A stretch of DNA of 64,000 nt from Labrenzia sp. DG1229. Its GTDB lineage: Bacteria; Pseudomonadota; Alphaproteobacteria; Rhizobiales; Stappiaceae. The stretch's first letter is position 1. Every line of letters begins with the position of its first letter. The DNA lies in contig NZ_KI928931.1 in the NCBI RefSeq assembly GCF_000521215.1, forward strand, positions 88,134 through 152,133. Reading direction: 5' to 3'. Positions 49,444-57,659 of this stretch are shown piece by piece. Below the pieces are notes generated by a model. It was not told where the DNA came from. It was given only the letters and a program-made list of their open reading frames with translations, and ran no database searches. The translations under genes and the position numbers were made by a program.

Positions 49444-50334
49444 ATGCTCCTTGACAACATTTCCTTGTTCCTGCTGATCGTGGAAAAAGGCAGTCTGGCT
49501 GCAGCCGCGCGCGAGGCAGGCCTTGCACCGACGACTGTATCGGAAAGACTGGTGGCACTTGAAGCCCACTATGGTGTTGTTCTTCTCAACCGAACAACGC
49601 GATCCATCAGCCTGACGGAAGAGGGGCGGGCACTCGTCGATGGTGCGCGCACGGTTCTGAGTGATGTTGAGGAGCTCGACAGCAGGATCCGGACCGGCGC
49701 AAAGACGCTGACCGGACTGATCCGTATCAGCGCGCCCGAAGATATCGGACGAAACATCATCTCCGGTGCGATTGCAGAGTTTCAGATGGCGCATCCCTCC
49801 ATCACGATCGACCTGCATCTGTCGGATGGTTACGTTGATATTGTGGGGCTCGGCATCGATCTTGCGGTTCGCCTCGGGGCAATCAGCGACAGTTCCCTCA
49901 GGGTCAGGCATGTGGCATCGCGCAAACGTATCCTGTGCGCTTCACCTGGCTACCTGAAGCACAAAAAAGAACCAATGACGCCTGCGGATTTGAAGGATCA
50001 AAATTGCCTGCTGATGCGTTTCGGTCAGAACATCGACAACACCTGGGAATTCAGGCAGGGCGATGTGAAACACATCGTCACCGTAACCGGCAACCTGATC
50101 GCCAATGACGGAGCGCTGGTACGCGAATGGGCACTGGAAGGGCGCGGTCTCGCGCTCAAGTCGGAATTCGATTCCGCCGATGATATTCGGAACGGGCGGC
50201 TGATTGCGCTGCTGCCCGATTTCGAACCACCGAGTTCACCTCTGCAGATCCTGTTTCCACCCGGCCGGGCACAGCCCCGCAGGGTCCGTGCCTTTGCCGA
50301 TCATCTGGTCGGGGCGTTCCGTGATGTCGCATGA
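49444..50334 (+). CDS. LysR family transcriptional regulator
   Basis: This 296-residue regulator has an N-terminal HTH (LFLLIVEKGSLAAAAREAGLAPTTVSERLVALE) and a LysR substrate-binding domain with the CrgA/AaeR-like pattern GLIRISAPEDIGRNIISGAIAEF. ATG at 49444 gives MLLDNISLFLLIVEKGSL, the normal family start. It is divergent from the ABM and quinone-reductase genes, which it is likely to control. LysR regulators of this class often sense electrophiles or aromatic compounds. Confidence 0.93.
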   Translation: MLLDNISLFLLIVEKGSLAAAAREAGLAPTTVSERLVALEAHYGVVLLNRTTRSISLTEEGRALVDGARTVLSDVEELDSRIRTGAKTLTGLIRISAPEDIGRNIISGAIAEFQMAHPSITIDLHLSDGYVDIVGLGIDLAVRLGAISDSSLRVRHVASRKRILCASPGYLKHKKEPMTPADLKDQNCLLMRFGQNIDNTWEFRQGDVKHIVTVTGNLIANDGALVREWALEGRGLALKSEFDSADDIRNGRLIALLPDFEPPSSPLQILFPPGRAQPRRVRAFADHLVGAFRDVA

Positions 50335-50993
50335 CCGTGTGTTTCTTTTTTCTGTGTTGCAGCGAAGCGTCTAACGGTTTGCTTTCTCAATGGAAAGACC
50401 AATTGCAAAGGCATTTTGTTCGAAACAAATCCCACCAATTTGCGTATGCAATTTTGTTTACGCAACCTACAGGCAGCACTCGCCTATCAGTTCCTGATTC
50501 CATTTAATTCTTCAAACATCGATTGCAAGCTACACGGAAGAGCGCTCTCAAGAAGAGCGAGACTTGCGGTACACCCAATTTTCGAGTCGTGCGCGAAGCG
50601 GACGTTCGTTGCGACACGCACGAATGTCCGGAACGGGGCCGGGAAGAGACTGTCCGGTTCCGTCCGAGAAGTCATTGAAGCAGACGTTCGCGCAGCACAA
50701 GTTCGCGGCCAGTTTCGGCCCTAACCGGTCGTTGGTGCTTGGCGCAGCAAATGCCCGCTCAGCGCCCGAAGCGGTCATTCTTGCAACAACTGCCAAGGTC
50801 AGCTCCGAATTTGTTCTTGAGCGTGTTGGCATGCTTGCTCCCCCGAAGTCGCGGTTTGCGATCAAGTGTGCTGAGACGTCTCTGATGTGGGTTTCTGCTG
50901 TTTTGCCCCATCCCCGTCGAGCGTTTGCCAACTATGGGCCTCGAGTTTTTTTCACCCTTAGGCTCAACTGTAGTTTCGTCGACCATCTGTGGA
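50335..50993. other. Non-coding region at the left edge of a likely transferred patch
   Basis: These 659 bases contain several overlapping short ORFs but none with a recognisable domain. The sequence carries repeated words such as GCGGACGTTCG, GCACGAATGTCCGG, GCAGACGTTCGCGCAG and AAGCGGTCATTC. From memory, such words are common in gene-poor intergenic DNA of Rhodobacterales. I treat it as degenerate non-coding DNA. Confidence 0.5.
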
Positions 50994-51434
50994 CTACTCG
51001 TGCGTTGTCTTGTGGGGTCTAATGCGCACAACCATCACTGAGCATTTCGCGTACGCGGCAAGTTTTCCACCGTTAGACGGCCAGATATGGTCAATGACAT
51101 TCGGCACATGGCTTGCCATGACGACGAGATCGGCGCCGGTTTCGTTGATTGCGCGCATCAGTGCATCGTCAACCTCGATCGTCGGATCGTGCGCGATAGT
51201 GGCATATGCCACAGTTTCTATACCGTACCTGGCAGCTTCTGCCGCAGCAAATATGCCAAGTTTTTGTGCGAATTCTTCTGGATTATGTGCCAATTGGCTG
51301 GGTTGGGATGAGGTGACGCCCACATACACAACAGGTGCGCTGTAGTGTTTGGCAAGATCTGCGGCGCATTCGAGTGCGGCCCTCAGTTTTTCAACATGTG
51401 CCAGATCAACCGGCGCCATGATACGCTTGAACAT
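50994..51434 (-). CDS. Universal stress protein (UspA family)
   Basis: This 146-residue Rossmann-like protein starts MFKRIMAPVDLAHVEKLRAAL and has the UspA core ADLVVMASHVPNVIDHIWPSNGGKLAAYAKCSVMVVR. The ATP-binding motif G-x2-G-x9-G(S/T) is weakly kept (SNGGKLAAYAKCS). In Rhodobacterales such proteins often accompany TRAP transporters for ectoine or C4-dicarboxylates (TeaD-like), but no TRAP genes are here. GGGGAGA precedes the ATG. It is isolated between non-coding stretches. Confidence 0.92.
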   Translation of the reverse strand: MFKRIMAPVDLAHVEKLRAALECAADLAKHYSAPVVYVGVTSSQPSQLAHNPEEFAQKLGIFAAAEAARYGIETVAYATIAHDPTIEVDDALMRAINETGADLVVMASHVPNVIDHIWPSNGGKLAAYAKCSVMVVRIRPHKTTHE

Positions 51435-51815
51435 TGTTTTTCTCCCCAGTTTTGCAGGTTTATCCTGGCCGTCATGCCGCCCATCCGCTGGACTCCAGAC
51501 ACCTGCACACGCTGGTTTCTAAGGACCGTACCTGTCGCGGACCTCGCGAGAAGAAATCATTTCTAACCGCTGGAAGCAAATGAACGCTTCGTCCGCATTG
51601 CCGACCTTGATGCATTATGCAGCGAACGTCCGTTTTCCGCCCCTCTTCACTTTGGCACGTCGCGCAACGAACGGCAGCTTTGAATATCGGTGCTAGATAC
51701 TCTGAACGTTCAGGATGGGGGCGCAATGCTGCTATCCGATTTAGTTGCAGTAAAGGTCAGCCTTGAGCCCAAAGCGGTCAACGAATTCTGCGGAGCAGCG
51801 TCTATCTTCCTATCT
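51435..51815. other. Non-coding region between UspA and ornithine cyclodeaminase genes
   Basis: About 380 bases without a supported gene. It contains GCAGCGAACGTCCG and GCGCAACGAACGGCAGC, related to the words in the preceding gap. No terminator or operator was identified. Confidence 0.45.
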
Positions 51816-52763
51816 TCACAATCTTCGTATGTCGACAGCCCGACGAAGCGCGAGGACCGCTGTTGCGTAATCTCCCAGTGAAATGCCTCTGAAAGCGAAG
51901 GCTGCCGGTTTTTGGTGTGCACGGTCATCGACTTCCCCTGACACAAGTTCCGTCAAATCGCCGGTTATCTGCTGGTATGGCAGCATTGGCTTGTCACTTT
52001 CAATTTCCTGTGTTCGGTCATCAACAATAACAGTTTTGAAAGCGGCCATGCTGTTTGGAGACCACGGAATGCAGGCATCTGTAATCGCAGCGAAGGCAGT
52101 CGGCTTAAGCCATCGGGCATCTATGAACGGTTCAATCGTGTAGTCCAATGTTATTGATGTCACCACCAGATCGGCATCACGCAAAACATCCTTCGCATTT
52201 GTGGCTGTTTCAGCTTGGAGGCCCATGTCGCGAGCACAACCACAGAGCTTGTCAGTATTCGCTTTGCCACGCCCAAACACGCGAATTCTTTTCAGGGGAA
52301 ATAACTCTGAAAATGCAAGTAAATGGGAGTGAGCTTGCACGCCTGCGCCTACAAAAGCCACCGTCTCGGCACCAGGGTCTGCAAGTCTGCGCGCCACCAC
52401 CATTGACAGTGCTGCTGTTCTGATTGCGGTTATCCAGTTCGCCCCCAATACAGCTCTGAGAAGCCCGGTTTGCGCGTCCATAACCATGATTGCGCCGTTA
52501 ATCGCGGGGAGCCCTCTCGCCGGATTTTCAGGGCACACAGTCACCTGTTTCGTCACAATGAACCCATCATCTCCCACCGCCAAAGTAGACATTGCATACC
52601 GTCCATCCCCAGGCAAGATGGCTGTCTTGGGAGACGTATGAAGCTTTCCGTTTGCCTTGGCGATCAGGGCAGCTTCAATGGCTTCGGTAACTTCGGAAGG
52701 TTGGATGCCTAAAGCTTCCAAATCCTTGTCAGAAAGATAAACCGGTTTGCTTTCGGAAGTCAT
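51816..52763 (-). CDS. Ornithine cyclodeaminase/mu-crystallin family protein
   Basis: This 315-residue protein has the OCD family features: YLSDKDLEALGIQPSEVTEAIE at the N-terminus, TAIRTAALSMVVARRLADP, the Rossmann NAD site ETVAFVGAGVQAHSHLLAF, and DADLVVTSITLDYTI. Family activities include ornithine cyclodeamination, ketimine reduction and alanine or opine dehydrogenation; EutC of ectoine degradation is also a member. The substrate is unresolved. The nearby M20 hydrolase, on the opposite strand, suggests a shared N-substituted amino acid catabolism. Confidence 0.92.
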   Translation of the reverse strand: MTSESKPVYLSDKDLEALGIQPSEVTEAIEAALIAKANGKLHTSPKTAILPGDGRYAMSTLAVGDDGFIVTKQVTVCPENPARGLPAINGAIMVMDAQTGLLRAVLGANWITAIRTAALSMVVARRLADPGAETVAFVGAGVQAHSHLLAFSELFPLKRIRVFGRGKANTDKLCGCARDMGLQAETATNAKDVLRDADLVVTSITLDYTIEPFIDARWLKPTAFAAITDACIPWSPNSMAAFKTVIVDDRTQEIESDKPMLPYQQITGDLTELVSGEVDDRAHQKPAAFAFRGISLGDYATAVLALRRAVDIRRL

Positions 52764-53281
52764 ATTGTCATCTCTCGGCTTTGCAATCTGGCATTTTGAC
52801 CGCGCACGATATCTTGGGCACCTTCTTCTTGTCGGTTGGTGTTCCCAGGATCAATAAAACTGAAGTAACAAATTCTTGGCTTCACTGCACGACAAGGAAA
52901 TACTGCCCCGCTAACTTGGAATGGTTATCCAAACCGAATGACCGAAAAGTCCGCATCTCAGTCCTTTGTAAACCGCGCAACGAATTTCCGCTCCTGAGTT
53001 TTGAACCCCAGCCGCTGAATGACTGGAATGCGGGCACGTTTGGGAAGTTCCCTGGGGTGAAATACCAGCGCCAACCACGCGTAACCGGAAAGTTCTGGGA
53101 AGAGCGCGTTGGGGACTGCAAGACCGCGGGTGCCATGGCCCGTTTGGCGCTTTGGCTGTATGACACGCCTTTGGATCAGGTAGCTTGAAAGGTGAGCAAA
53201 TCGGCTACAGCATCAAAAGAGAACGTTCCAATTGCGGAATGTCGGGCAAATTCTGGGTGTTTTCAGTTTGGGAAGGTCAAG
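52764..53281. other. Gap with a possible C-terminal gene remnant
   Basis: These 518 bases have no intact gene. On the plus strand a frame ends KFWEERVGDCKTAGAMARLA then LWLYDTPLDQVA and a stop at 53188, which reads like the C-terminus of a real protein but has no matching upstream part. The rest is low in coding character and contains words also seen in neighbouring gaps (GCGGAATGTCGGGC). Confidence 0.4.
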
Positions 53282-54478
53282 ATGAACGTTCTGCCAGACA
53301 GGTTTATGAGAGATCTTCTCACGCTCCGCTCCTTCGGCGCGAGTGGCGTGGGCAAGGGAGTGGTGCGTCCGGCGTTTTCTGAACCAGATGTGGCTGCCCG
53401 AAAGTGGTTGATCCAACAGTTTGAGGCAACGGGCCTGACCCCGCATGTGGATCCTGCGGGCAACGTCTTCGGCCTGACCGATGCTCCATCCATGCTTTTG
53501 GGGTCTCACACCGATACCCAACCCGAAGGGGGCTGGCTCGATGGGGCGTTGGGTGTCATCGTCGCATTGGAGATCGCGCGTGCTGCGAAAGAGGCGGGTG
53601 GTCCGCCAGTGTCTGTCGTGAACTTCCAGGATGAAGAAGGGCGATTTGGTGCGCTGACCGGATCCAGCATTTATTCAGGCAAGACCACACTTGCCGAGGC
53701 CGACGAATTCACGGACATGAACGGGTTCTCTTTCCGTGATGCGCGGTCTTTGATGGCGGATCTTTCAGGGGCGTTCGTGCCACAAAACCAGTTCTCGGGT
53801 TTTATTGAACTACATATCGAACAGGGCAGCACACTGCACGACGCGGGCGAGGCGATTGGTGTTGTCACAGGTATTGTCGGATCCCGGCAACTGCAGATCA
53901 CGCTGACAGGCCAGCAAAACCACGCTGGCACCACGCTGATGCACCAGCGAAGAGATGCGTTTCAGGCGTTGTCGGCATTCAACGCCGCGCTAAACGACCG
54001 CCTTCGAAACATTGTAACACCGCGCACAGTCTGGACGATTGGCCGGATACAACTTAGGCCCAATGCACCCTCCATTGTGCCTGGTGAGGTGGTGTTCGAC
54101 GTGCAATGGCGCGATGTCGATGACGATCGGCTGGCCCGGATGGAATCTCTTGTTCGCGATCTTGTTGCCGAGATTGCCGGAGACCACGGAATGCAGGCTG
54201 AAATTGTGCCGATCAAGGCGCTGCAGCCGGTTCCAATGGACGTCAACTTGCGCGCGGCTTTGAACGCCGCAGCTGAGGCGCAGGCCCCGGGTAAATGGCG
54301 CGAGATGCCGTCAGGCGCCTTGCACGACGCTTCAAACATGGCGCGGCTGATGCCGTCAGCGATGTTGTTTGTTCCGTCGATAGACGGGATCAGCCACGAT
54401 TTTGCCGAAGACACGCACGAGGCCGACTTGATAACCGGCCTGCGTGTGCTGGCGGACGCCGTCAGCCGACTAAACTGA
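53282..54478 (+). CDS. M20 family Zn-dependent amidohydrolase (allantoate/N-carbamoyl-amino acid hydrolase type)
   Basis: This 398-residue enzyme has the M20C pattern: [27 protein letters not shown] (metal His and Asp), [17 protein letters not shown] (bridging Glu-Glu), [16 protein letters not shown] and a C-terminal His in [11 protein letters not shown]. Family members hydrolyse N-carbamoyl-L-amino acids, allantoate or ureidopropionate. The ATG at 53282 follows GGGAAGG; the frame is open 30 codons further, into sequence resembling the preceding gap, which I exclude. Confidence 0.93.
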   Translation: MNVLPDRFMRDLLTLRSFGASGVGKGVVRPAFSEPDVAARKWLIQQFEATGLTPHVDPAGNVFGLTDAPSMLLGSHTDTQPEGGWLDGALGVIVALEIARAAKEAGGPPVSVVNFQDEEGRFGALTGSSIYSGKTTLAEADEFTDMNGFSFRDARSLMADLSGAFVPQNQFSGFIELHIEQGSTLHDAGEAIGVVTGIVGSRQLQITLTGQQNHAGTTLMHQRRDAFQALSAFNAALNDRLRNIVTPRTVWTIGRIQLRPNAPSIVPGEVVFDVQWRDVDDDRLARMESLVRDLVAEIAGDHGMQAEIVPIKALQPVPMDVNLRAALNAAAEAQAPGKWREMPSGALHDASNMARLMPSAMLFVPSIDGISHDFAEDTHEADLITGLRVLADAVSRLN

Positions 54479-54903
54479 AACAGGTGTCAAACCAGAGCCC
54501 CCGTTGCTCAAACGCTTGTGCTCTCCGATAAATTTGCCGCCGGACAATAGACTTCCCGAGGCCGGCCTGGCTCTTCGAGATCAACTTGTTGCCGCAGAAC
54601 CAACGGGAAGAACTTCTCTAGCCGGCGGAGTAGCCAAGCAAATCGGCCACTCGATCTGACTGCAACGAATGGCCGCTTCCCACCCAACTCGTAAATTTGG
54701 TGCGTTTCGAACGGCAACTCCGTGCCATGAACTCCCCGGTACTTGAGTGTCGTGAATATGCGGCCGCATGTACAAGACATGCCGAATTTTGTGCGCATGC
54801 CAGGAAACTTGTGATCTGAACGTTGAATGTCGGGCGCTTGCAGGGTTGGGATACCCCGCCGTTTCACGAAATCGGTATGCTCGGCGAAACATCATGTACG
54901 TCG
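54479..54903. other. Non-coding region at the right edge of the likely transferred patch
   Basis: About 425 bases without a supported gene. Words such as GAACGTTGAATGTCGGGC echo those in the gaps at 50335 and 51435. Its composition changes at the LysR gene on its right. Confidence 0.45.
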
Positions 54904-55812
54904 CTAAATGTGTGCCGTTCGCTGCCAGCGGGTGCCGAATTCCGCCGAAAGATGATCGATGAGCGCGCGGATCCGCCGGGTCAGGTGTCGATTGGGCGGA
55001 TAAAGGGCGTATACGCCAAAATCGTTCGAGGGATAATCGGGAAGGACTTCTTCCAGATCACCTTTTTCAAGCGCGTTTTCAACGATATAGAGCGGTGCAC
55101 GGGTAACGCCGAGACCGCCGATGGCCATGCGGGCCAGAGCGCCGGGCGAATTTGCCTGCACGGTCGCATTGATCCTGACAATCTGCTCGGAGCCTTGCGC
55201 ATGAAACCGCCAGATGTTCATCTCCGACTGGTTGGAATAGATCAGGCAGGCATGGGTTGTCAGGGCCTGCGGCGTTTGCGGACGCCCGTGCCTGTCCAGG
55301 TAGTCGGGCGAGGCGCACAGGATCAACGGCATGTCGGAGAGTTTGCGGGCGATCAGCGCTGAATCCTTCAGATCACTGATGCGAATGGCAAGGTCGAGAC
55401 CTTCCTCGACGACGGCCACACGGCTGTCGGTGAGTTTCAGGTCCAGTTCGATATCCCGGTGCTGTCTCAGGAACGGCACAAGGGCTTCCGTCAGCCGGGT
55501 GCTGCCGAAAACCGTAGGGGCGGTCATGCGTATGGAACCCGCCAGGGAACCCTGCCGTTCCCTGACCAGTGAATCGAGATCGTCAATCTGCTCGAGGATG
55601 GACCGGCAGCGATCCAGATAGGCATTTCCGACGTCCGTCAGCGCAACACTCCGGGTCGTCCGGTTGAAAAGCTGCGTCTGCAGCCGGCTCTCCAGTTGCT
55701 GAACATATTTGCTGACCAGCTTTGTCGAGATACCTAGCCGCCGTCCGGCGCCAGTAAAGGATTGTTCCGCTGCAACCGCAACGAAGGCTCGCATGGTTTC
55801 GATCTTGTCCAC
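54904..55812 (-). CDS. LysR family transcriptional regulator
   Basis: This 302-residue regulator has the HTH VAVAAEQSFTGAGRRLGISTKLVSKYVQQLE and a LysR effector domain starting GSIRMTAPTVFGSTRL. The start is taken as GTG at 55812, giving VDKIETMRAFVAV, the standard N-terminus; ATG at 55794 would cut into it. The frame stays open for another 950 bases, antisense to the GST and PhzF genes, but this is a shadow. It is divergent from the GST gene and probably controls it. Confidence 0.92.
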   Translation of the reverse strand: MDKIETMRAFVAVAAEQSFTGAGRRLGISTKLVSKYVQQLESRLQTQLFNRTTRSVALTDVGNAYLDRCRSILEQIDDLDSLVRERQGSLAGSIRMTAPTVFGSTRLTEALVPFLRQHRDIELDLKLTDSRVAVVEEGLDLAIRISDLKDSALIARKLSDMPLILCASPDYLDRHGRPQTPQALTTHACLIYSNQSEMNIWRFHAQGSEQIVRINATVQANSPGALARMAIGGLGVTRAPLYIVENALEKGDLEEVLPDYPSNDFGVYALYPPNRHLTRRIRALIDHLSAEFGTRWQRTAHI

Positions 55813-55968
55813 GGCGTCAGATCCTCTCACAGATATTATCCTCAAATCATACATAATCATTGAATGAATTGAAGTATTATCTTCGAATTGGAATAGGTGC
55901 ATATTGCGAGCAGCGGACCGGGCAGGGTGCTCCGGGTGCCGCCGAACGTCATCCAAATGGAGATCGCA

Positions 55969-56589
55969 ATGTCCAATGCCATTCGCATTCACCGTCATCC
56001 GCTGTCCGGTCACGCGCACCGGGCGCAGCTTTTTGCCAGCCTGACCGGCATCAATCATGAGCTTGTCGATGTTGACCTGCTGTCGGGTGAACACAAGAAA
56101 GAACCGTTCCTGAGCCTCAATCCCGCCGGCAAGGTTCCGGTTCTGGAAGACGGGGAAGTCGTCGTCGCCGATTCCAATGCGATCCTTGTCTATCTTGCCC
56201 GTAAATATGCCCCGGACTGGATGCCGAAAGACACGGTCGGTGAGGCCGAGGTGCAGCGTTTCCTTTCGCTGGCGGCAAACGAAATCGCCAATGGACCGGC
56301 GGCAGCCCGCCTGATTACCGTCTTCGGTGCGCCGCTTGATGCGGACCGGGCAAAGACTATCGCAGCCGGTGTCTTTGGCCAGCTGGAGGCTCATCTGGAT
56401 GGTCGTGACTGGCTGGTCGGAAACCGGCCGTCGGTCGCCGATGTCGCTATCTACAGCTACACGGCGCACGCGCCAGAGGGCAATGTCGGGCTCGACGGCT
56501 ATCCGAATATCCGCGCGCTCCTGGCCCGTATCGAAGCGCTGCCGGGCTTTGTACCGATGCAGGCCACAAAGGCCGGATTGGCCGCCTGA
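55969..56589 (+). CDS. Glutathione S-transferase family protein
   Basis: This 206-residue protein has an N-terminal thioredoxin-like domain (IRIHRHPLSGHAHRAQLFASLTG, then LNPAGKVPVLEDGEVVVADSNAIL, with the cis-Pro and the glutathione-binding DSNAI) and a C-terminal helical domain ending in the SVADVAIYSYTAHA motif. It should conjugate or reduce electrophiles with glutathione. ATG at 55969 follows GGAG; ATG at 55957 is four codons longer. It is the first gene of a run with PhzF and a flavoenzyme under the divergent LysR. Confidence 0.95.
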   Translation: MSNAIRIHRHPLSGHAHRAQLFASLTGINHELVDVDLLSGEHKKEPFLSLNPAGKVPVLEDGEVVVADSNAILVYLARKYAPDWMPKDTVGEAEVQRFLSLAANEIANGPAAARLITVFGAPLDADRAKTIAAGVFGQLEAHLDGRDWLVGNRPSVADVAIYSYTAHAPEGNVGLDGYPNIRALLARIEALPGFVPMQATKAGLAA

Positions 56590-56680
56590 TCCGGAGATAC
56601 GGGCACAATCGAGGAAGAGGCGGTCATGCGCCTCTTTCCCGAAGATTGCATTTCGACAATCCAAACCAGTGGCGGACAAA

Positions 56681-57592
56681 ATGACCAATACAGCCAGGAA
56701 ACCGGCTTCCAGCGTGGACGTCAGGATCGTGAACGCTTTTGTCAGAGATGGAGAAGGCGGCAATCCGGCAGGCGTTGTGCTTGACGCCGATCATCTCAGC
56801 GAAGCAGACATGCAGGCAATCGCAGCCGGAACGGGTCTTTCAGAAACGGCTTTCGTATCCGGATCGGACATTGCGGACTTCAAACTGGATTTCTTTACGC
56901 CTACCCGGCGGATTGCCCATTGCGGCCATGCGACTGTCGGTACGTTTTCCCTGCTTGCCTCTCTCGGCAGGGTAGGTGAAGGCGCAAGTTCGAAGGAAAC
57001 GGTTGATGGGCCGCGTGCGATCGAGATCAGGCACGGTGCCGCCTTCATGGAGCAACTTGCCCCTGCGTATTTCGGAGAACTGGAGTGGGGCAGTGACGCT
57101 GTTCGCGAACAGGATGTGCTGACGGCTCTGGGACTGACGCAAGACGACTTGTTGCCGGGTGGAAATCCCGTTGTTGTCGATACCGGGAACCGTTTCTTGC
57201 TGGTCGGTGTGAAAGACCCGCACGTGCTGGAACGGATTGCCGAGAACCAGGACCTGATCGAGGCCATCAGCGAAGATCTCGATCTGATCGGCTTTTATCC
57301 CTTTGCGTTGCCGGGGGAGGGAGAGATCACCGCAACAACGAGGATGTTCGCACCGCGCTACGGCATTCGCGAGGAAGCTGCCACGGGTATGGCGGCAGGA
57401 CCGCTCGCCTGTTTGCTTCATGACCGGTTCGGGGTCAGCGCGTCGCGCATCCTGATCGAGCAAGGCAGGTACATGACACCGACTTCTGTCAGTTTGCTGG
57501 ATGTCCGGCTTTCCCTCCAAAACGGTGCGATTTCCGGCCTGATGGCTGGCGGTTACGGCAAGGTCGTGCGGGAGCAGACAGTCAGCTACTGA
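56681..57592 (+). CDS. PhzF family isomerase/epimerase-like protein
   Basis: This 303-residue protein has the diaminopimelate epimerase-like double fold of the PhzF family: VRIVNAFVRDGEGGNPAGVVL, TGLSETAFV (active-site Glu), FFTPTRRIAHCGHATVGTFSLL and GIREEAATGMAAGPLACLL. Known members isomerise small acids, such as in phenazine synthesis, but most are of unknown substrate. The ATG at 56681 fits family length. Confidence 0.93.
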   Translation: MTNTARKPASSVDVRIVNAFVRDGEGGNPAGVVLDADHLSEADMQAIAAGTGLSETAFVSGSDIADFKLDFFTPTRRIAHCGHATVGTFSLLASLGRVGEGASSKETVDGPRAIEIRHGAAFMEQLAPAYFGELEWGSDAVREQDVLTALGLTQDDLLPGGNPVVVDTGNRFLLVGVKDPHVLERIAENQDLIEAISEDLDLIGFYPFALPGEGEITATTRMFAPRYGIREEAATGMAAGPLACLLHDRFGVSASRILIEQGRYMTPTSVSLLDVRLSLQNGAISGLMAGGYGKVVREQTVSY

Positions 57593-57659
57593 CGACGCCG
57601 GTTCAGACCAAGGCCAATCCCGGGCAACAGGTTCGTGGCAAGACAAAAGGAATGATCCA

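Noticed and set aside
50416..51022. Overlapping ORFs in the 50335-50993 gap
   Set aside because: No domains, poor start contexts, and repeated intergenic words. Treated as non-coding.
55813..56763. Long N-terminal extension of the LysR frame at 54904
   Set aside because: It is antisense to the GST and PhzF genes, and the LysR family start is at 55812.
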